A stretch of DNA of 64,000 bases, taken from contig CAUYUJ010014555.1 of NCBI GenBank assembly GCA_963575745.1, positions 330,871 through 394,870 on the forward strand. Direction: 5' to 3'. The DNA comes from Prorocentrum cordatum. Its lineage: Eukaryota; Sar; Dinophyceae; Prorocentrales; Prorocentraceae. Positions 1 to 10,834 of the stretch are shown in pieces (position 1 is the first letter of the stretch; each line of letters starts with the position of its first letter). The position numbers and the translations under genes are program-made. A model generated the notes under the pieces. It did not search any database and was not told the DNA's origin. It saw only the letters and a program-made list of their open reading frames with translations.

Positions 1-445
1 GTCGGAAAGCAGAAACGGCGCAAATGCCAAAATCCTTCAAAAACCTTAGGAACAAATAATGATTTTAGGCCTTTCGGGCCTTCCTGGAGGACGTCTTGGA
101 GGGCTCTTGGGCTGTCTTGGAGGCCTCTTGCGGGCCTTTTGGGCCGTCGTAAACCATCTTGAGGCCATCTTGGGCCGTCTTGGAGGCATCTTGGGGCCGT
201 CTTGGCCGTCTTGGAGGCCATCTTGGGCTGTCTTGGAGACGTCTTGGAGACCATCCTGGGCCATCTTGGCTGTCTTGGACGCCATTTTGGGCCAACTGGA
301 GGAAGCAGAGGCACGAGGGATGCGTTTTGTGGATTTTCTGGGTGGCCGGCGGGACGGGCCGAAGCCCCAGGGGGAGATCTTTTGCAAAAAGAACACTACC
401 CTGGCGACGTACCCAACCCCTGCGCAATGGCAGGGCATGAGTAGC
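1..445 (-). repeat. Inverted copy of the composite AAGATGGCC repeat, cut by the window edge
   Basis: Read on the minus strand, this stretch matches the plus-strand element at 3590-4440. A short non-repetitive part at about 300-440 contains a CTCCCCCTGG motif and corresponds to about 3590-3760. A degenerate array of 9-12 bp units (AAGATGGCC, TCCAAGACGG) follows at 60-300. At 1-60 lies a spacer with the 'tcggaa.gcagaaa....caaaatcctt' signature, which recurs inverted near 4008, 4410 and 4800. Open frames here on both strands are products of the array and do not look coding. The copy continues beyond the left edge. Confidence 0.75.
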
Positions 446-554
446 TTGGGAGTCGTTCTACGGAGGTGATGACGTGACATGGGCGCATATACTTCTGCGA
501 GCGGCATTCGTGAGGCTCGCAGCCCCCCATGGATTGCCATGTCCCGCTCAGGTC

Positions 555-3520
555 TGCCTGGTGCCTCGCTCCGCTGGACCCACCAGCAGCCCTTGAAAGT
601 GGCGACAGTTTTGCAGATCGCAGCCCCCCAGGGACGGCGAGGTCCCGCTCAGGTCCGCGCGGTGCTTTACTCCGCAGGACCCACCAGCAGCCCTCGAAAG
701 TGGCGACAGTTTCGCAGATCGCAGCCCCCCAGGGACGGCGAAGTCCTGCTCAGGTCCGCGCTGTGCCTCGCTCCGCAGGACCCACCAGCAGCCTTCGAAA
801 GTGGCGACAGTTTCGCAGATCGCAGCATCCCAGGGACGGCGAGGTCCTGCTCAGGTCCGCGCGGTGCTTCACTCCGCAGGACCCACCAGCAGCCTTCGAA
901 AGTGGCGACAGTTTCGCAGATCGCAGCATCCCAGGGACGGCGAGGTCCCCCTTAGGTCCGCACGGTGCCTCACTCCGCAGGACCCACCAGCAGCCCTCGA
1001 AAGTGGCGACAGCTTCGCAGATCGCAAGCCCCCAGGGACGGCGGGGTCCCCCTTAGGTCCGCACGGTGCCTCACTCCGCAGGACCCACCAGCAGCCCTCG
1101 AAAGTGGCGACAGTTTCGCAGATCGCAAGCCCCCAGGGACGGCGAGGTCCTGCTCAGGTCCGCGCGGTGCCTCACTCCGCAGGACCCACCAGTAGCCCTC
1201 GAAAATGGCGACAGTTTCACAGGTCGCAGCCCCCCAGGGACGGCGAGGTCCCGCTCAGGTCCGCGCAGTGCCTCACTCCGCAGGACCCACCAGCAGCCCT
1301 CGAAAGTGGCAACAGTTTCACAGATCGCAGCCCCCCAGGGATGGCGAGGTCCTGTTTGGATCCGCGGTGAGTACCCTCTCTGCTGGTCTCCCCAGCAGCC
1401 CATCGAAAATGGCGTCAGTATCACAGATCGCAGCCCCCCAGGGATGGCGAGGTCCTGTTTGGATCCGCGGTGAGTACCCTCTCTGCTGGCCTCCCCAGCA
1501 GCCCTCGAAAGTGGCGACCGTTTCACACATCGCAGCCCCCCAGGGATGGCGAGGTCCTGTTTGGATCCGCGGTGAGTGCCCTGTCTGCTGGCCTCCCCAG
1601 CAGCCCTCGAAAGTGGATACAATTTCACACATCGCAGCCCCCCAGGGACGGCGAGGTCCCGCTCAGGTCCGCGCGGTGCGTCATTCCGCAGGACCCCCCA
1701 GCAGGCCTCGAACGTGGCGACAGTTTCACACATCGCAGCCCCCCAGGGATGGCGAGATCCTGTTTGGATCCGCGGTGAGTGCCCTCTCTGCTGGCCTCTC
1801 CAGCAGCCTTCGAACGTGGCGACAGTTTCACACATCGCAGCCCCCCAGGGATGGCGAGGTCCTGTTTGGATCCGCGGTGAGTGCCCTCGCTGCTGGCCTC
1901 CCCAGCAGCTTTCGAAAGTGGTTACAATTTCACAGGTCGCAGTCCCCCAGGGATGGCGAGGTCCTGTTTGGATCCGCGGTGAGTACCCTCTCTGCTGGCC
2001 TCCCCAGCAGTCCTCGACATTGGCGACAGTTTCACAGATCGCAGCCCCCCAGGGATGGCGAGGTCCTGCTTGGATCCGCGGTGAGTACCCTCTCTGCTGG
2101 CCTCCCCAGCAGCCCATCGAAACTGGCGACAGTTTCGCAGGTCGCAGCCCCCCAGGGATGGCGAGGTCCTGTTTGGATCCGCGGTACCCTCTCTGCTGGC
2201 CTCCCCAGCAGCCCATCGAAAATGGCGTCAGTTTCGCAGATCGCAGCCCCCCAGGGATGGCGAGATCCTGTTTGGATCCGCGGTGAGTACCCTCTCTGCT
2301 GGCCTCCCCAGCAGCCCTCGAAAGTGGCGACAGTTTCACACATCGCAGCCCCCCCAGGGATGGCGAGGTCCTGTTTGGATCCGCGGTGAGTGCCCTGTCT
2401 GCTGGCCTCCCCAGCAGCCCTCGAAAGTGGATACAATTTCACACATCGCAGCCCCCCAGGGATGGCGAGGTCCTGTTTGGATCCGCGGTGAGTGCCCTCT
2501 CTGCTGGCCTCCCCAGCAGCCCTCGAACATGGCTACACGTTCACACATCGCAGCCCCCCAGGGATGGCGAGGTCCTGTTTGGATCCGCGGTGGGTACCCT
2601 CTCTGCTGGCCTCCCCAGCAGCCCTTGAAAGTGGCGACAGTTTCACAGATCGCAGCCCCACAGGGATGGCGAGGTCCTGTTTGGATCCGCGGTGAGTACC
2701 CTCTCTGCTGGCCTCCCCAGCAGCCCTCGAAAGTGGCTGCAATTTCACACATCGCAGCCCCCCAGGGATGGCGAGGTCCTGTTTGGATCCGCGGTGAGTA
2801 CCCTCTCTGCTGGCCTCCCCAGCAGCCCATCGAAAGTGGCGTCAGTTTTTAGCAGGTCGCAACCCCTCAGGGATGGCGAGGTCCTGCTTGGATCCGCGGT
2901 GAGTGCCCTCTCTGCTGGCCTCCCCAGCAGTCCTCGACATTGGCGACAGTTTCACATATCGCAGCCCCCCAGGGATGGCGAGGTCCTGCTTGGATCCGCG
3001 GTGAGTACCCTCTCTGCTGGCCTCCCCAGCAGCCCATCGAAAGTGGCGTCAGTTTCGCAGGTCGCAGCCCCCCAGGGACGGCGAGGTCCCGTTTGGATCC
3101 GCGATGAGTACCCTTTCTGCTGGCCTCCAGCAGCCCTCGAATGTGGCGACAGTTTCGCAGGTCGCAGCCCCCCCCCCCCAGGGATGGTGAGGTCCCGTTT
3201 GGATCCGCGGTGGGTACACTCTCTGCTGGCCTCCCCCGCAGCCCTCGAAAATGGCGACAGTTTCACAGGTCGCAGCCCCCCAGGGTTGGCGAGGTCCCGT
3301 TTGGATCCGCGGTGAGTGTCCTCTCTGCTGGCCTCCCCAGCAGCCCTCGAAAGTGGGGACCGTTTCGCAGATCGCAGCCCCCCAGGGACGGCGAGGTCCC
3401 GTTTGGATCCGCGGTGAGTACCCTCTCTGGTGGCCTCCCCAGTAGCCCTCGAAAGTGGCGACAGTTTCGCAGATCGCAGCCCCCGCAGGTCGCAGCCCCC
3501 TAGGGACGGCGACCACAGGG
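555..3520. repeat. Tandem array of about 29 copies of a 101/102-bp repeat
   Basis: The landmark CAGCCCCCCAGGGA recurs every 101 bp at the left end (about 621, 722, 823, 924, 1025) and every 101-102 bp later (1431, 1533, 1635, 1736). Two subtypes share the core CAGCAGCCCTCGAAAGTGGC. Subtype 1, at the left and rarely later, has a GCTCAGGTCCGCGCGGTGCC middle. Subtype 2 dominates from about 1350 and has a TTTGGATCCGCGGTGAGTAC middle. A subtype 1 unit reappears inside subtype 2 at about 1650-1690, which suggests unequal exchange or conversion. The long ORFs on both strands here (up to about 420 codons) follow from a unit length divisible by three without stops, so I do not call them genes. Confidence 0.95.
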
Positions 3521-3590
3521 GGGGCGGGAGAAGGACGCGACCACACCTCTCTATTCAAAACGAATACCCAACCAAGGAGGGTTGGGAACA

Positions 3591-5240
3591 AATCCGCCGC
3601 CCCTTGTCGATTCATCGCAGGGGTGCCTGGCGTGCTGGATCCTTTCGGTTTTGGTTTTTTTCCAAAAGAACTCCCCCTGGCGCTTCAGCCGGTCCCGCCG
3701 TGGTCCCGGGAGGATCTTCCAGGAGCTCAATTCCCCCCCAAAATCCTCCAATACGGCTCAAGATGGCGTCCCAGATGACCAAGATGGCCCAAGATGGCCT
3801 CCAAGATAGTCCAAGATGGCCTCCAAGTCCGCCCAAGATGGTCCAAGACGGCCTCCAAGACGGCCCAAGAGAGTCCAAGACGGCCCAAGACGGCCCAAGA
3901 GGCCCCCCAGAGGCCTCCAAGACTGCCCAAGAGGCCTCCAAGAGGTCCTCCAGGAGGGCCCGAAGAGGCCAACATCATTTATTTTCCTTAGGTGTTTGAA
4001 GGATTTGGGGATGTGCTTCTTGTCGGCATTCCGACTCAAGACGGTCCCAGAGGCCCCCAAGATCGCCCAAGAGGCCCCCCACGAGGGCCCCATGACGGCC
4101 CAAATGGCCTCCAAGACGGCCCCAAGAGGGCCCCAAGACGGCCCAAGAGGCCTCCAACACGCCGAAGATGGCCTTCCAGACGCCCAAGATGGCCTCCAAG
4201 ACGGCCCCGAAGCGCCCCAAGAGGGCCCCAAGGCGGCCCAGAAAAGGCCCCCAAGGCGGCTCCCGACGGCGTCAGACGTGCCAGGAACACACCATGATGG
4301 CCGAAGTTGGCTCAAAGCTGGCCCAAGACGGCCCAAGAGGCCCCCAAAAGGGCCTCCAGGAAGGCCAGAAATGGCCCAAAACATTGATTGTCCTAAGGTT
4401 TTTGACGGATTTTGACATTTGCTTCTTTTCGGCCTTCCGACGGCCCGAGACGGCCCAAGAGCCCCCAAAGATCGCCGAAAGATCGCCCACGAGGCCTCCA
4501 AGATGGCCCCAGACCGGCCCAAGAGGGCCACAAGACGGCCCCAAGAGGCCCCCAAGATGGTACAGGAGGCCTTTAAGACGCCCAAGATGGCCTCCATGAC
4601 GGCCCTGGAGCATTCCAAGAGGGCCCCAAGTCGGCCCATAGAGGCTCCCCAAACGGCTTCCGACGGCGTCAGACGGACCATGAGCCCACCAAGACGGCCG
4701 AACATGGCCCTAAGAAGGCCAAGACGGCCCAAGAGGCCTCCAAGAGGGCTTCCAGGAAGGCCCGAAAAAGCCAAAAACATTGATTTGCCATGGTTTTTGA
4801 AGGATTGTGGCATTTGTTTTTTTCTGCCTTCGACGGCCCGAGACGGCCCACGTGCCCACAAAGATCGCTCAAGAGGCCCAACGGCCCCAAGTGGCCTCCA
4901 AGACGGCCCAAGAGGCCTCCAAGACGCTCAAGATGGCCTCCAAGACGGCCCAAGAGCCCTCCAAGACGTCCTCCAAGAAGGCCCGAAAGGGTCAGAATGG
5001 CCTCCAGACGGCCAAGATGGCCTTCAAGATGCCCACGTGTTCCCCGAAGGCTTTCCAAACATATTCGGGGAACACATGGTCCGATAGCTTGGCAGGCCTC
5101 TGGCCACAACCTTCGGCCACATAGGCGCTTGAAAAAGGCAGGGGGCGGCGGTGATTCGCCGTAGGCGTCTTCGATCAAAACCATATAATTTGGCACGCCA
5201 GGCACCCCTTTGATAAATCAAAAGGGAGCGGCGGATTGAG
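3591..5240. mobile_element. Composite foldback element with about 48-bp inverted ends and an AAGATGGCC core
   Basis: The left end (3591-3640, with GGGGTGCCTGGCGTGC) matches the reverse complement of the right end (5190-5240) at roughly 80% by eye, giving an inverted-end element of about 1.65 kb. The core is a degenerate array of AAGACGGCCC/AAGATGGCCTCC units. Superimposed is a repeat of about 395 bp marked by AAAACATTGATT and GAAGGATT spacers at about 4008, 4410 and 4800. Next to the right end lies a 150-bp module (5024-5185, reversed) that also occurs at 17183 and 36795. No transposase is visible, so it looks non-autonomous. Confidence 0.65.
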
Positions 5241-6110
5241 TGGCCTTCGGCCCACCCCGCCACCGTGCCTGGGTTCTGGGTCAGAGGACTCGGATGCTGC
5301 TCGGGGTTTCGTGGCTTGTGTTCAGGGTCAGAGGTACCGAAGTGGTACCCATTGAGTCAGACGGGTCCTACCTTGCGTGGATCCTTGGGACTTGGGCTGT
5401 GGGCCAGATGCAGTATGCCTCCGGTGGTACCCGATGGTACCACTTGCGTGATGTCGAACGACGGTAGAGGAGGATGAAGAGGAGGCGGACGAGGAGGAGG
5501 ACGGGGAGGACGAGAAGGTGGAGGGGTCTCGAGGGGTCTCAGTCTATTAGCGGAGCGCGCTCGGCTAATGGGAGCGAAGCAGCGGGACATTCTTGGTTTG
5601 AGACCCTTTTTGTTGAGCGCCGCTCCGCTGATGGGCGCGAGACGCACAGTGCAGCTTATTCACACGTCAGTGACGCCACGCAGTTCAGCATGACGCAAGC
5701 GACGCCCTGCTTGGGGTTTGCTGAGCGGTGTGTCAAACGTATCCGCCCTATCGTCGTCGTCGATGTCCTCCTCCTCCTCCTCCTCCTCCTCCTTTTGGGA
5801 GCCATGCATTTTTCCGCAAGGCCAGACTGCAGCCCCATGAAGGGGCTCTTGTGGCGTTCATGGAACTCTACAGTCACGAACGTGCTATCGAGCGAGCGCT
5901 TCCACTCGTGCCTCTTCGATTTGAAACAGGGAACGCGCGATGCCAACAGAAGCAGGTCACCCCCCAACCCCTCCTACAACTTCGGTTCCCTTTCCTCCTC
6001 TGGCTTTCCATCCACCTCCCTCCCTGATTCCTCCTCCCACGTCCCCCTCCCTGATCCCTCCTCAGTAACTCCTCTGCAATCTCTCGCATGGCGCTGTTTC
6101 GTGGCGCGGC
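5241..6110. other. Unrecognised stretch with simple repeats
   Basis: I see no gene here. It contains a GGA-rich tract at 5468-5525, a perfect (TCC)n run at 5765-5793 and otherwise unique sequence of mixed composition. Open frames are dominated by these simple repeats. Confidence 0.5.
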
Positions 6111-6195
6111 CGATCCGCTTCGATTCTGACTCCGTGCCGATGCAGGCCGACCCGACGCGCGTTCCGATTCCATCCGATGTTCCAATTCGATGTTG
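6110..6195. repeat. Degenerate GATTCCGATTC repeat, first copy
   Basis: Short imperfect repetitions of GATTC/CCGATTC run through this interval. Similar blocks occur at 30775-30970 and, in the opposite orientation (GGAATCA-type), at 58015-58200. The three blocks may be relics of one dispersed minisatellite family. Confidence 0.45.
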
Positions 6196-6636
6196 ACGGA
6201 TGCTCGGGATTTGGGCGGCTCACCTAGGGGAGGGGGCAGACAGGCAAGACGTCGAGGAACAAACCACGACATACTCATTAAATTTTCGGAGGCTCGCGCG
6301 GATTGTTTGGATCGGCACTGGAGGCCTCTGTGTGCGCCTCTGGCGCCGCCCCTGGCGTTCTCCGCGCGCCAGGGAGGGGGTTCCAGCACCGATCCAAGTA
6401 AGCAGCGAGGACGTCTGGACGTTTATGTGTATGGTTTGTTTGTTCCTCTAGGAAGAGCGGGTGAGGATACTTCTTCCCCCCCCCTCCTCCCCCTACGGGG
6501 ACGCTCTCTCCGCCTTCCCCTCCTTTTCCTCCTGCTCCTGCATCCCCTCGTGTTTCTCGCCGCCGCCAGGCGGAGTCCTGCTGCTGCAGTTGTTGCTTAT
6601 GCTGCTGCTGCGGCGGCCGCCGATCCACCTCCGTTT

Positions 6637-6980
6637 TCAAAATGTGGGGGCGTTTTCTCCATGGAGGCTCTTGCCCAAGCGCCGTGCACATTTGCCTTCA
6701 AGGCCTGCAACGGTTTCCCGGATCGACCGGGGCCATTTTCACATGTGAGCTCTCTCTCTCTCTCTCTCTGGCGCCGCGCGCATTCGTCTGACACGTTTGC
6801 AGGCGTGTCAAGGATGGAGTGCCGGTCCTTCTCAGAATGGGGCTCCTGCCCCAGCGCCGCCGCGTACATTCGTTTCAACAGTTTGCAATCGTTGCGGGGA
6901 CAGAGGGCTGCTGCTTTCCAAAGCTGGGCTCTCGCCCCATCGCCGCGCACCTTCGTTTCAAAAGGCTGGCAGCGGCTACG
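6637..6980. repeat. Three imperfect copies of a GCGCGGCG-centred motif
   Basis: Copies lie near 6645-6700, 6830-6890 and 6920-6975. Each has, on the minus strand, an AAACGAA.GTGCGCGGCG core followed by GGGCGAGAGCC. Two to three further copies lie on the opposite strand at 33985-34190. The open frame running through 6190-7512 reads across these repeats and an adjacent GCTGCTGC run, and has no recognisable domain. Confidence 0.5.
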
Positions 6981-8880
6981 CGAGCAGTGCCCGCTTCCGT
7001 GTCACGTCGGGGCTTCGCCTCGATGTGTTTTCCTGTGCCCACGGCCAGACGCCCGAAGGTGTGCAGCCGCTGCGCGGACGAAGCGTGGTTTGATTGACGA
7101 GTGCGCTCGTTCGCCTGGGACACTCGTGCCCGTCTCGAGACCCGACGGATCCAGCCGACGCAGCCGCCGCTCGGGGTGGAGGGCGTTCCCCTTTCAGCCC
7201 GAGGCGCTCGCTCGGGCTTCCTCGGCGAGTCGATGGCTATACAGATCAAGTCTTTGCACGAGGTGTTCGTGGTTCGTCGTTCGTCGTTTCGTCGTTCGTC
7301 GTTTCGTCGTCATTTCGTACTTTTCCCCAGAATTAGTGAAGGGGGTGGCGGGTTGGGGCAGTCCTGTCTCAACACGGGGATCTCGCTGGACCCTTCTTTG
7401 CACTGCGCGGCGTACCTGTGCCGCTTCCTCGGTCCTCGCCGGACGGATGCGCGGCAGGTCGTGCCCTTTCCAGCGTGGGGCTTGCCTGATTGGCATGCCC
7501 TTGGGCAGTTGATCGTTCAGAGGGGTGTTTCTTGAAGTTGAAAGGAAGGCGTGAAGCGAATTATGGGGAGGGGACTTGGGACGTGAGGGTGTAATACAGC
7601 ATCGTCGATGCATTTTCGGTCTGCTCTGGTGTTCCTCCTCCTCCTCCTCCTCCTCCTCCTCCTTGTCCTCCCCCGTCCAGTGTTATTCAATACGAATACT
7701 TACACCCCTATCCCCCAGTTAACGTTTTTGTGTTCATCCGCCACACGAGTTCTTTTTCACAGGATTGCCCACATGTTGCATACGATGTGCTGTTTTTCAT
7801 CAGAAAATTCTCGGCCCCCGCAAGCATTGTGCTCTGGCTGCAGCATCGGCCACACAGATGGATTTCCAGATCGCATCCGTCCAACGGAAGTTCGCTGTCG
7901 TTGCAACGCTGGCCGTATTAGTACTGCATCCGCAAAAGTGGTGTGCCATCTGAATTGTTTGACGCGTTTCAAAGTACTCGTGCTCGTTTATCCGCAAACA
8001 TGTAGCTCTTGGGGCAGCATCATGTGGAGCGGTTTCCATAGAGCTTTGAGCGAAGGAACAACGCTCTCGCCGCCGCATTGGCAGCATTATTGTATCAGCA
8101 CGGGTGGTGTTACCGCTTCAGCGTTTGCTACGTTTCAGTGCAAAGGGCTTGTTCGGGGTCCTTGCCTTATTCGACACTCGACTCTGCGAGTAGAGGGGTC
8201 CCAACTCCACGGTGAGTGATGGGAGGGAGGGCCATGATGCCAGATATGGCGCGAGCCCGCCAGCATTGTCTCACCCCTCCTCCCACCCCAATCTTCGTCC
8301 TCCTCCTCACCCTCCTCCTCGCGCGTGGCTCCAGCCAGCTGCCCTGTCGGAAGATGCGTGCCAGCCTGGCTCACGCACCGCCCGATGTGGTCGCCGCCCC
8401 CCCTTCCGCGAGAGGACCCAGGGCGGGGGCGCGCGGGAGAGGACGCGGCAGAGGAGGGAGCGTGCCAGCAGCAGCAGCGGCGACGTGCGCGCTCGCCCCT
8501 CGATATCCAAGGGAGGCAAAACGGCCTCTGGCGTTTACTGACCAGCCCTGTCCTGTTCGATTCCTTCCTTGGGGGCGTCTGCTGAACGACTTCGCGTGTC
8601 GGGGTGGTTACCATGGGATCGAGGTCGGTTCGGTCAGGGTGCCCTGGGAACGTCGTGTGGGGGGGGGGGGGAAGCTGGGATGTTAACAATAAGTTCTGAA
8701 TGTATGAACTTAGACTTACGATCCAGACGGCAGAAGTAAGAACTTATGCATGCCAACGAGATCAACCGTTGATCAATCGGATAACGATTCCACTTCCGAA
8801 GTGTAGTCGTTCTCCCTGTGGGGTCGACGGGCCGCGCGGGCCCCACGGGCCCCCACGGGCCTCACAGGGCCCCAGGACAA
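6981..8880. other. Unrecognised stretch, no gene seen
   Basis: The sequence is GC-rich at first, with a short TCGTTCGTCGTTTCG repeat at 7268-7312. It becomes more balanced after 7660, following a (TCC)n run at 7632-7662. Several short open frames overlap on both strands and none shows a domain I recognise. A run of G occurs at 8660-8671, and a GGGCCCCACGGGCC-type repeat lies at 8832-8872. Confidence 0.5.
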
Positions 8881-9200
8881 CAGAACACGTGTTTTTCCTA
8901 GAACGAGTGTGTTTGATTGGGTCTCACGCGAAGCGTATTCTGTTGAAGGGGTTCGAAAACAGACAATCCGGATCCCTTCAGGCGAACGTATTTTGCAAGA
9001 GCCTCCGTCAACAAATAAACATCAGAGTCCCTTCCGCCGAACGTGTTTTCCAGGGGCCTCTGCACAACAGAAACAAAACAACACCTGAACGCATTTCAGG
9101 CGAACGTGCTTTTTATATGCCGTTGTTTTATTTATTTTAGGGGTTCATCCCCATATTCCGAGAAACCAGTAATGATAACCTCAGGCGAACAAAAAATGCT
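8880..9200 (+). repeat. Degenerate repeat carrying CAGGCGAACGTGTTTT
   Basis: Related segments occur near 8886, 8979, 9033, 9101 and 9181. Each has a core of (C)AGGCGAACGT(G/A)TTTT, often followed by GGGGCCTC and CAACAGAAACA. Spacing varies from about 50 to 95 bp. The interval is AT-richer than its surroundings. Confidence 0.5.
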
Positions 9201-9295
9201 TTACGTCGCGTTGCGGCAATGTGTGTATCGGTGCTTTGAGCTTATTTGGTAGTTTAAGTGGAAGGGAGTGCGAAATCTAGGTCACGTCATTCCTG

Positions 9296-9422
9296 GGGGC
9301 GCGAGGATATTCGCGCCTCGTGCGTCGCGGCCTGGGCCGGGGAAGTTCCCTTCTCCAGGGCGGCCTCCCGAGGGCGCGAAGATAAGCGCGCGTCGCGCAT
9401 CGCGGGGCGCGACCCGCGAAGT
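9296..9422 (+). repeat. Two-copy tandem duplication, period about 72 bp
   Basis: The segments at 9296-9348 and 9368-9422 share GGGCGCGA.GATA..CGCGC, a GTCGCG core and an ending in GAAGTT. They are diverged. They lie directly upstream of the relic spliced leader. Confidence 0.5.
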
Positions 9423-9479
9423 TAGGTGACCAACAACATGCTCCAAGTCATTCGCGTGTTCGCTGGCGTTTCCTTGCAG

Positions 9480-9501
9480 CCCGCAACCATTTTAGCTCAA
9501 G
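9480..9501 (+). other. Relic dinoflagellate spliced-leader sequence
   Basis: The bases CCGCAACCATTTTAGCTCAAG match the 22-nt leader trans-spliced onto dinoflagellate mRNAs (CCGTAGCCATTTTGGCTCAAG after its variable first base) at all but three positions. Genomic leader relics upstream of an ORF are known signs that a processed mRNA was reverse-transcribed and reinserted. An ATG-initiated frame begins 14 bp downstream, which fits that origin. The three substitutions suggest the insertion is not recent. Confidence 0.75.
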
Positions 9502-9514
9502 GATTCTCAAAGAA

Positions 9515-9700
9515 ATGAGCGTGGTGAGGGACGCGCTAGCCCGAGCTGTTGCTATTCACGGCGAGCCTGGGCCATCTGGACGAGTGATTTCCCGTACGCA
9601 TGATGCTTTGGTGGCTTCGGCCACTCTGGTGTTGACGGCAGCTGGAGAACAGGCATTTTGGAATTCTGTCCTCTTCCCATCCAAGGGTTCAAACAACTAG
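9515..9700 (+). CDS. Short ORF behind the relic leader (candidate retrogene, product unknown)
   Basis: This 61-codon frame starts at the first ATG after the relic spliced leader, where a translated start would be expected in a reinserted processed mRNA. The protein begins MSVVRDALARAVAIHGEP and has no domain, membrane segment or motif I recognise. It may be a truncated or frameshifted remnant, because no long frame continues past 9700. The case rests on position rather than homology. Confidence 0.4.
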   Translation: MSVVRDALARAVAIHGEPGPSGRVISRTHDALVASATLVLTAAGEQAFWNSVLFPSKGSNN

Positions 9701-10554
9701 GCTGCATGTTTCGTCGACCAACCCCGTAGGAATACCACCATTGGGGTGACATGTAAACCGCTTTTGGACAGAAGGAAAGAAACGGATGAGGGAGCGAAAG
9801 GACGGAACGCGGGCCCCCCGAAGGCACCATCTCGGCGGAATTGCGAGCTGCCTGGTGTTCGACCGCCCTACGCCGTGGAGGCTTTGATGCGGGTCCTCGA
9901 TTCGAAAGGGGCTGGAGGGGCTCCCCGCCGCCGTCTCGGTTGCTGCTCCGGCTGTTCAGGCATCAGCACAGTCGACAGCCTTGGTGCCTTGCGATTCATC
10001 GGCACGCGCCGTGGCAATCGCCGAGAAAGTTCTGAAACCAACCAAGAAGAGAACGAATAGCTTGACGGTCGCATGCTGCAGACAGGCAGAACTCATAAGC
10101 TGAAAGGGCCGTATTACATAGTATAGGAAACAAGATTATCTGAACAAAGCAAAGGTTCAATGGATCGACGCTTGCGCCATTGTCTAACAGTCCATGGGGT
10201 GTACAGGTTTCATTAGGATATGCACCAGCAAACGTACGTCGAAGATGCTGGCAGTACCTGTGTCGAGGCTCGCCGTTGTGAAGTGGGAGAACCTCTACAG
10301 GGCCAATGTTTTTCCTGGTTCCGAAAAAGGTTTTTATACTAACGGTTACAACGACATCGAATGTTTCAAAATGCGGTGTGCAGGGATCACATATGTCGGC
10401 GCCTGATGGTTTCGAGCGGGGAATCAGTTTTGAAGGCCATTGGCTTCGCAGCGATGCCACCAATTCGTCAACGCGGAGGTCGTACAAACTCTTCGCCATG
10501 GATGCCTTCAGCATACTGTGGATTCCGGACGTTCCCCGGAACGTTGCACATCAG

Positions 10555-10776
10555 AGCCCCGAATCATCAGGGGTAACTCGGGTCAGGGATAACTCGGGTT
10601 CGTTTTTCGGGAATCCAAGCCCGGATTACCCCGGACCCGAGTTACCCCGGATAACTCGGGCGTCCAGAGCCCCACATCATCAGGGGTAACTCGGGTCAGG
10701 GCTAACTCGGGTTCCTTGTTCGGGAATCCAAACCCGAGTTACCCCGGACCCGAGTTACCCCGGATAACTCGGGCGC
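10555..10776. repeat. Two tandem copies of a 113-bp unit, each an inverted repeat
   Basis: The landmark GGGGTAACTCGGGTC starts at 10570 and again at 10683. Within each unit the exact reverse complement, GACCCGAGTTACCCC, follows after about 45 bp, so each unit can fold into a long hairpin. A second pair, GATAACTCGGG, adds further self-complementarity. The two copies differ at few positions, which suggests recent duplication. Confidence 0.9.
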
Positions 10777-10834
10777 CCAAGCCGAGGCACAACAACTTGA
10801 CGATGCAGGCCGACAGGGGTATGTTTGCATACAT

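Noticed and set aside
1071-2389. Overlapping ORFs of about 400 codons on both strands
   Set aside because: They are created by the 101/102-bp tandem repeat; the encoded proteins are simple translations of the unit and have no domain.
3141-3999. ORF crossing from the satellite into the composite repeat
   Set aside because: It spans unrelated repeat types, and nothing in it resembles a protein domain.
10555-10776. CRISPR-like array
   Set aside because: There are only two copies, with no unique spacers between short repeats, and the context is a eukaryotic nuclear genome.
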